64,000 bases of DNA from Geofilum rhodophaeum (GTDB lineage: Bacteria; Bacteroidota; Bacteroidia; Bacteroidales; Marinilabiliaceae). The stretch spans positions 41,076-105,075 of the forward strand of contig NZ_MWUJ01000014.1 of the NCBI RefSeq assembly GCF_002210225.1, given 5' to 3'. The translations under genes were made by a program, and so were the position numbers. The notes under the pieces were generated by a model. It ran no database searches, was not told where the DNA came from, and saw only the letters and a list, made by a program, of their open reading frames with translations. The stretch's first letter is position 1. The number at the start of each line of letters is the position of its first letter. Shown here in pieces: positions 62,930-64,000 of this stretch.

Positions 62930-63898
62930 ATGAAACTCCCCATCGACAAGTTCGTCCCCGCACTCCTCCTCATGATCCTCATAGCAAAGATCTTTCCCGA
63001 GCCAGCAGTCAGTGAAGGCCCCATCAACCTGCATACCATAGGCGACATCGGCATCACCCTCATCTTCCTCTTTTACGGACTCAAACTCAACCCCAAAAAA
63101 CTGCGGCAAGACCTCAGCAACTGGAAACTCCACCTCCTGGTACAAACAGCCACCTTCCTCCTCTTCCCCCTCCTCGTACTCCCCTTCTACTACGCCTTTG
63201 AAGACAGCAGTCACCACCTCCTCTGGCTCGGCGCCCTCTTCCTCGCCGCCCTGCCCTCCACAGTTTCCTCCTCCGTAGTCATGACCTCCATCGCCAAAGG
63301 CAACGTCCCCGGCGCCATCTTCAACGCCAGCATCTCCAGCCTCATCGGCATCCTTCTCACCCCCCTTTGGATGAGCCTCGTCATCACCACCGGCCCAACC
63401 CAAGCCAGCGACTTCAGCCACATCATCCTAAAACTCATCCTACAAGTCCTCGTACCCGTATTGGGGGGCCTCCTACTCAACCGTTACTTCGGCCACTGGG
63501 CACAAAAAAACGCACGCTTTCTAAAATTATTCGATCAAGCCACCATCCTGCTCATCGTATACCTATCCTTCGCCACATCCTTTCATCAAAAACTATTCGC
63601 CAACACCAAGCTCCTGCATCTCAGCCTCGTCATCCTACTAACAACCACCCTATTTTTCCTCATATACGGCATCATATCCCTCCTCTCCAAAAAACTAAAA
63701 TTCGACAGAGAAGACCAAATTACCGCACTCTTCGCAGGCTCCAAAAAATCCCTCGTCCACGGCACCGTCATGGCCGGCATCCTCTTCCAGGGCATTACCG
63801 GAGTCGGCGTCATCCTCCTACCCCTCATGATCTACCACGCCCTCCAACTCATCTACATCGGCCTCATCGCCCAGCGCCTCTCCCGCACCACTTCATAG
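62930..63898 (+). CDS. BASS/SBF-like bile acid:sodium symporter family transporter
   Basis: 322 residues, about ten helices. HTIGDIGITLIFLFYGLKL (helix 2), ALFLAALPSTVSSSVVMTSIAKGN and SLVHGTVMAGILFQGITGVG are typical of PF13593 (SBF_like, the YfeH/RCH1 branch), with the crossover motifs of the ASBT fold. Members have been linked to solute or calcium-related transport in yeast; the bacterial substrate is unknown. The reading frame ends just before repeat cluster 13. Confidence 0.88.
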   Translation: MKLPIDKFVPALLLMILIAKIFPEPAVSEGPINLHTIGDIGITLIFLFYGLKLNPKKLRQDLSNWKLHLLVQTATFLLFPLLVLPFYYAFEDSSHHLLWLGALFLAALPSTVSSSVVMTSIAKGNVPGAIFNASISSLIGILLTPLWMSLVITTGPTQASDFSHIILKLILQVLVPVLGGLLLNRYFGHWAQKNARFLKLFDQATILLIVYLSFATSFHQKLFANTKLLHLSLVILLTTTLFFLIYGIISLLSKKLKFDREDQITALFAGSKKSLVHGTVMAGILFQGITGVGVILLPLMIYHALQLIYIGLIAQRLSRTTS

Positions 63899-63899
63899 C

Positions 63900-64000
63900 C
63901 GGAGACTTCAGTCTGAGGCTGCGGGTTTTAACCCGCTTTCCAAAACAAGCGCAAGGCGCTTGACAACTTCCCCATCATAAAAGGCGGCACAGCCGCCGTG
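63900..64000 (+). repeat. Hairpin repeat cluster 13, cut by the window edge
   Basis: GGAGACTTCAGTCTGAGG, GCGGGTTTTAACCCGC (loop TTTA instead of TTCA), CAAGCGC-AAG-GCGCTTG (63946-63962), then GGCGGC-ACA-GCCGCC (63983-63997) which begins another module running out of the window. Confidence 0.88.

Overview
The window looks like chromosome of a free-living member of the Bacteroidota, probably Bacteroidales/Marinilabiliales-like. The evidence is a C-terminal type IX secretion sorting domain, SusB-type GH97, TonB-dependent receptors, DUF4465 and GLPGLI-like lipoproteins, a LytTR regulator, and many promoters of the Bacteroidota form TTTG-N17-19-TAnnTTTG. Classical Shine-Dalgarno sites are nearly absent. 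No phage, insertion sequence, CRISPR array or rRNA operon was seen.

Layout. 1-2.8 kb: a GH16-like protein cut by the window edge and a U32-family RNA-hydroxylation protein. 2.8-10.4 kb: a TonB-dependent receptor divergent from a four-gene run (adhesin-like protein, Xaa-Pro aminopeptidase, thioredoxin-like protein, DUF4465 lipoprotein). 10.4-12.6 kb: a secreted trypsin-like protease. 13-19.3 kb: quinol nitric oxide reductase, a PepSY membrane protein and a membrane-spanning AraC regulator. 19.4-28.6 kb: GH31, GH43 and CE7 carbohydrate enzymes around an MscS channel and PEP carboxylase. 28.7-33.7 kb: an arsenic locus (ArsR, small thioredoxin, ArsF-like, ArsG-like, ArsP-like, ArsC, Acr3) with a clear promoter-operator. 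34-45.6 kb: tRNA-Pro(CGG), a dicarboxylate symporter with aroC, slyD, GlsB, an SDR and a thioesterase, a GH97 with a SusR-like regulator, and a LysE exporter. 45.8-50.7 kb: a phosphate transporter, a porin and a beta-helix lipoprotein. 51-64 kb: mostly housekeeping genes (LytTR regulator, trmH, HU, LTA-synthase-like sulfatase, asnA, argF, ftsK, lolA, a BASS-type transporter).

The most unusual content is a family of short hairpin repeats that fills thirteen gene-to-gene gaps from 26.9 kb to the right edge and is absent before that. A full module has four hairpins in fixed order: GGCGGC-nnn-GCCGCC, GTGGAC-TTCA-GTCCAC, CAGGCGC-AAA-GCGCCTG and CCCAGGAC-TTCA-GTCCTGGG, joined by conserved linkers (TTACAAAAA and CTTCTTCCCAATCATAA). 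Stems differ between copies, but both arms change together, so pairing is kept. Every module lies in the same orientation on the + strand whatever the direction of the neighbouring genes, and none lies in any of the six divergent promoter gaps. This resembles REP/BIME elements mobilised by RAYT (IS200/IS605-like) transposases, but no such transposase is in the window, so the link is inference. The + strand also becomes clearly richer in C than G over the same half, in genes of both orientations.
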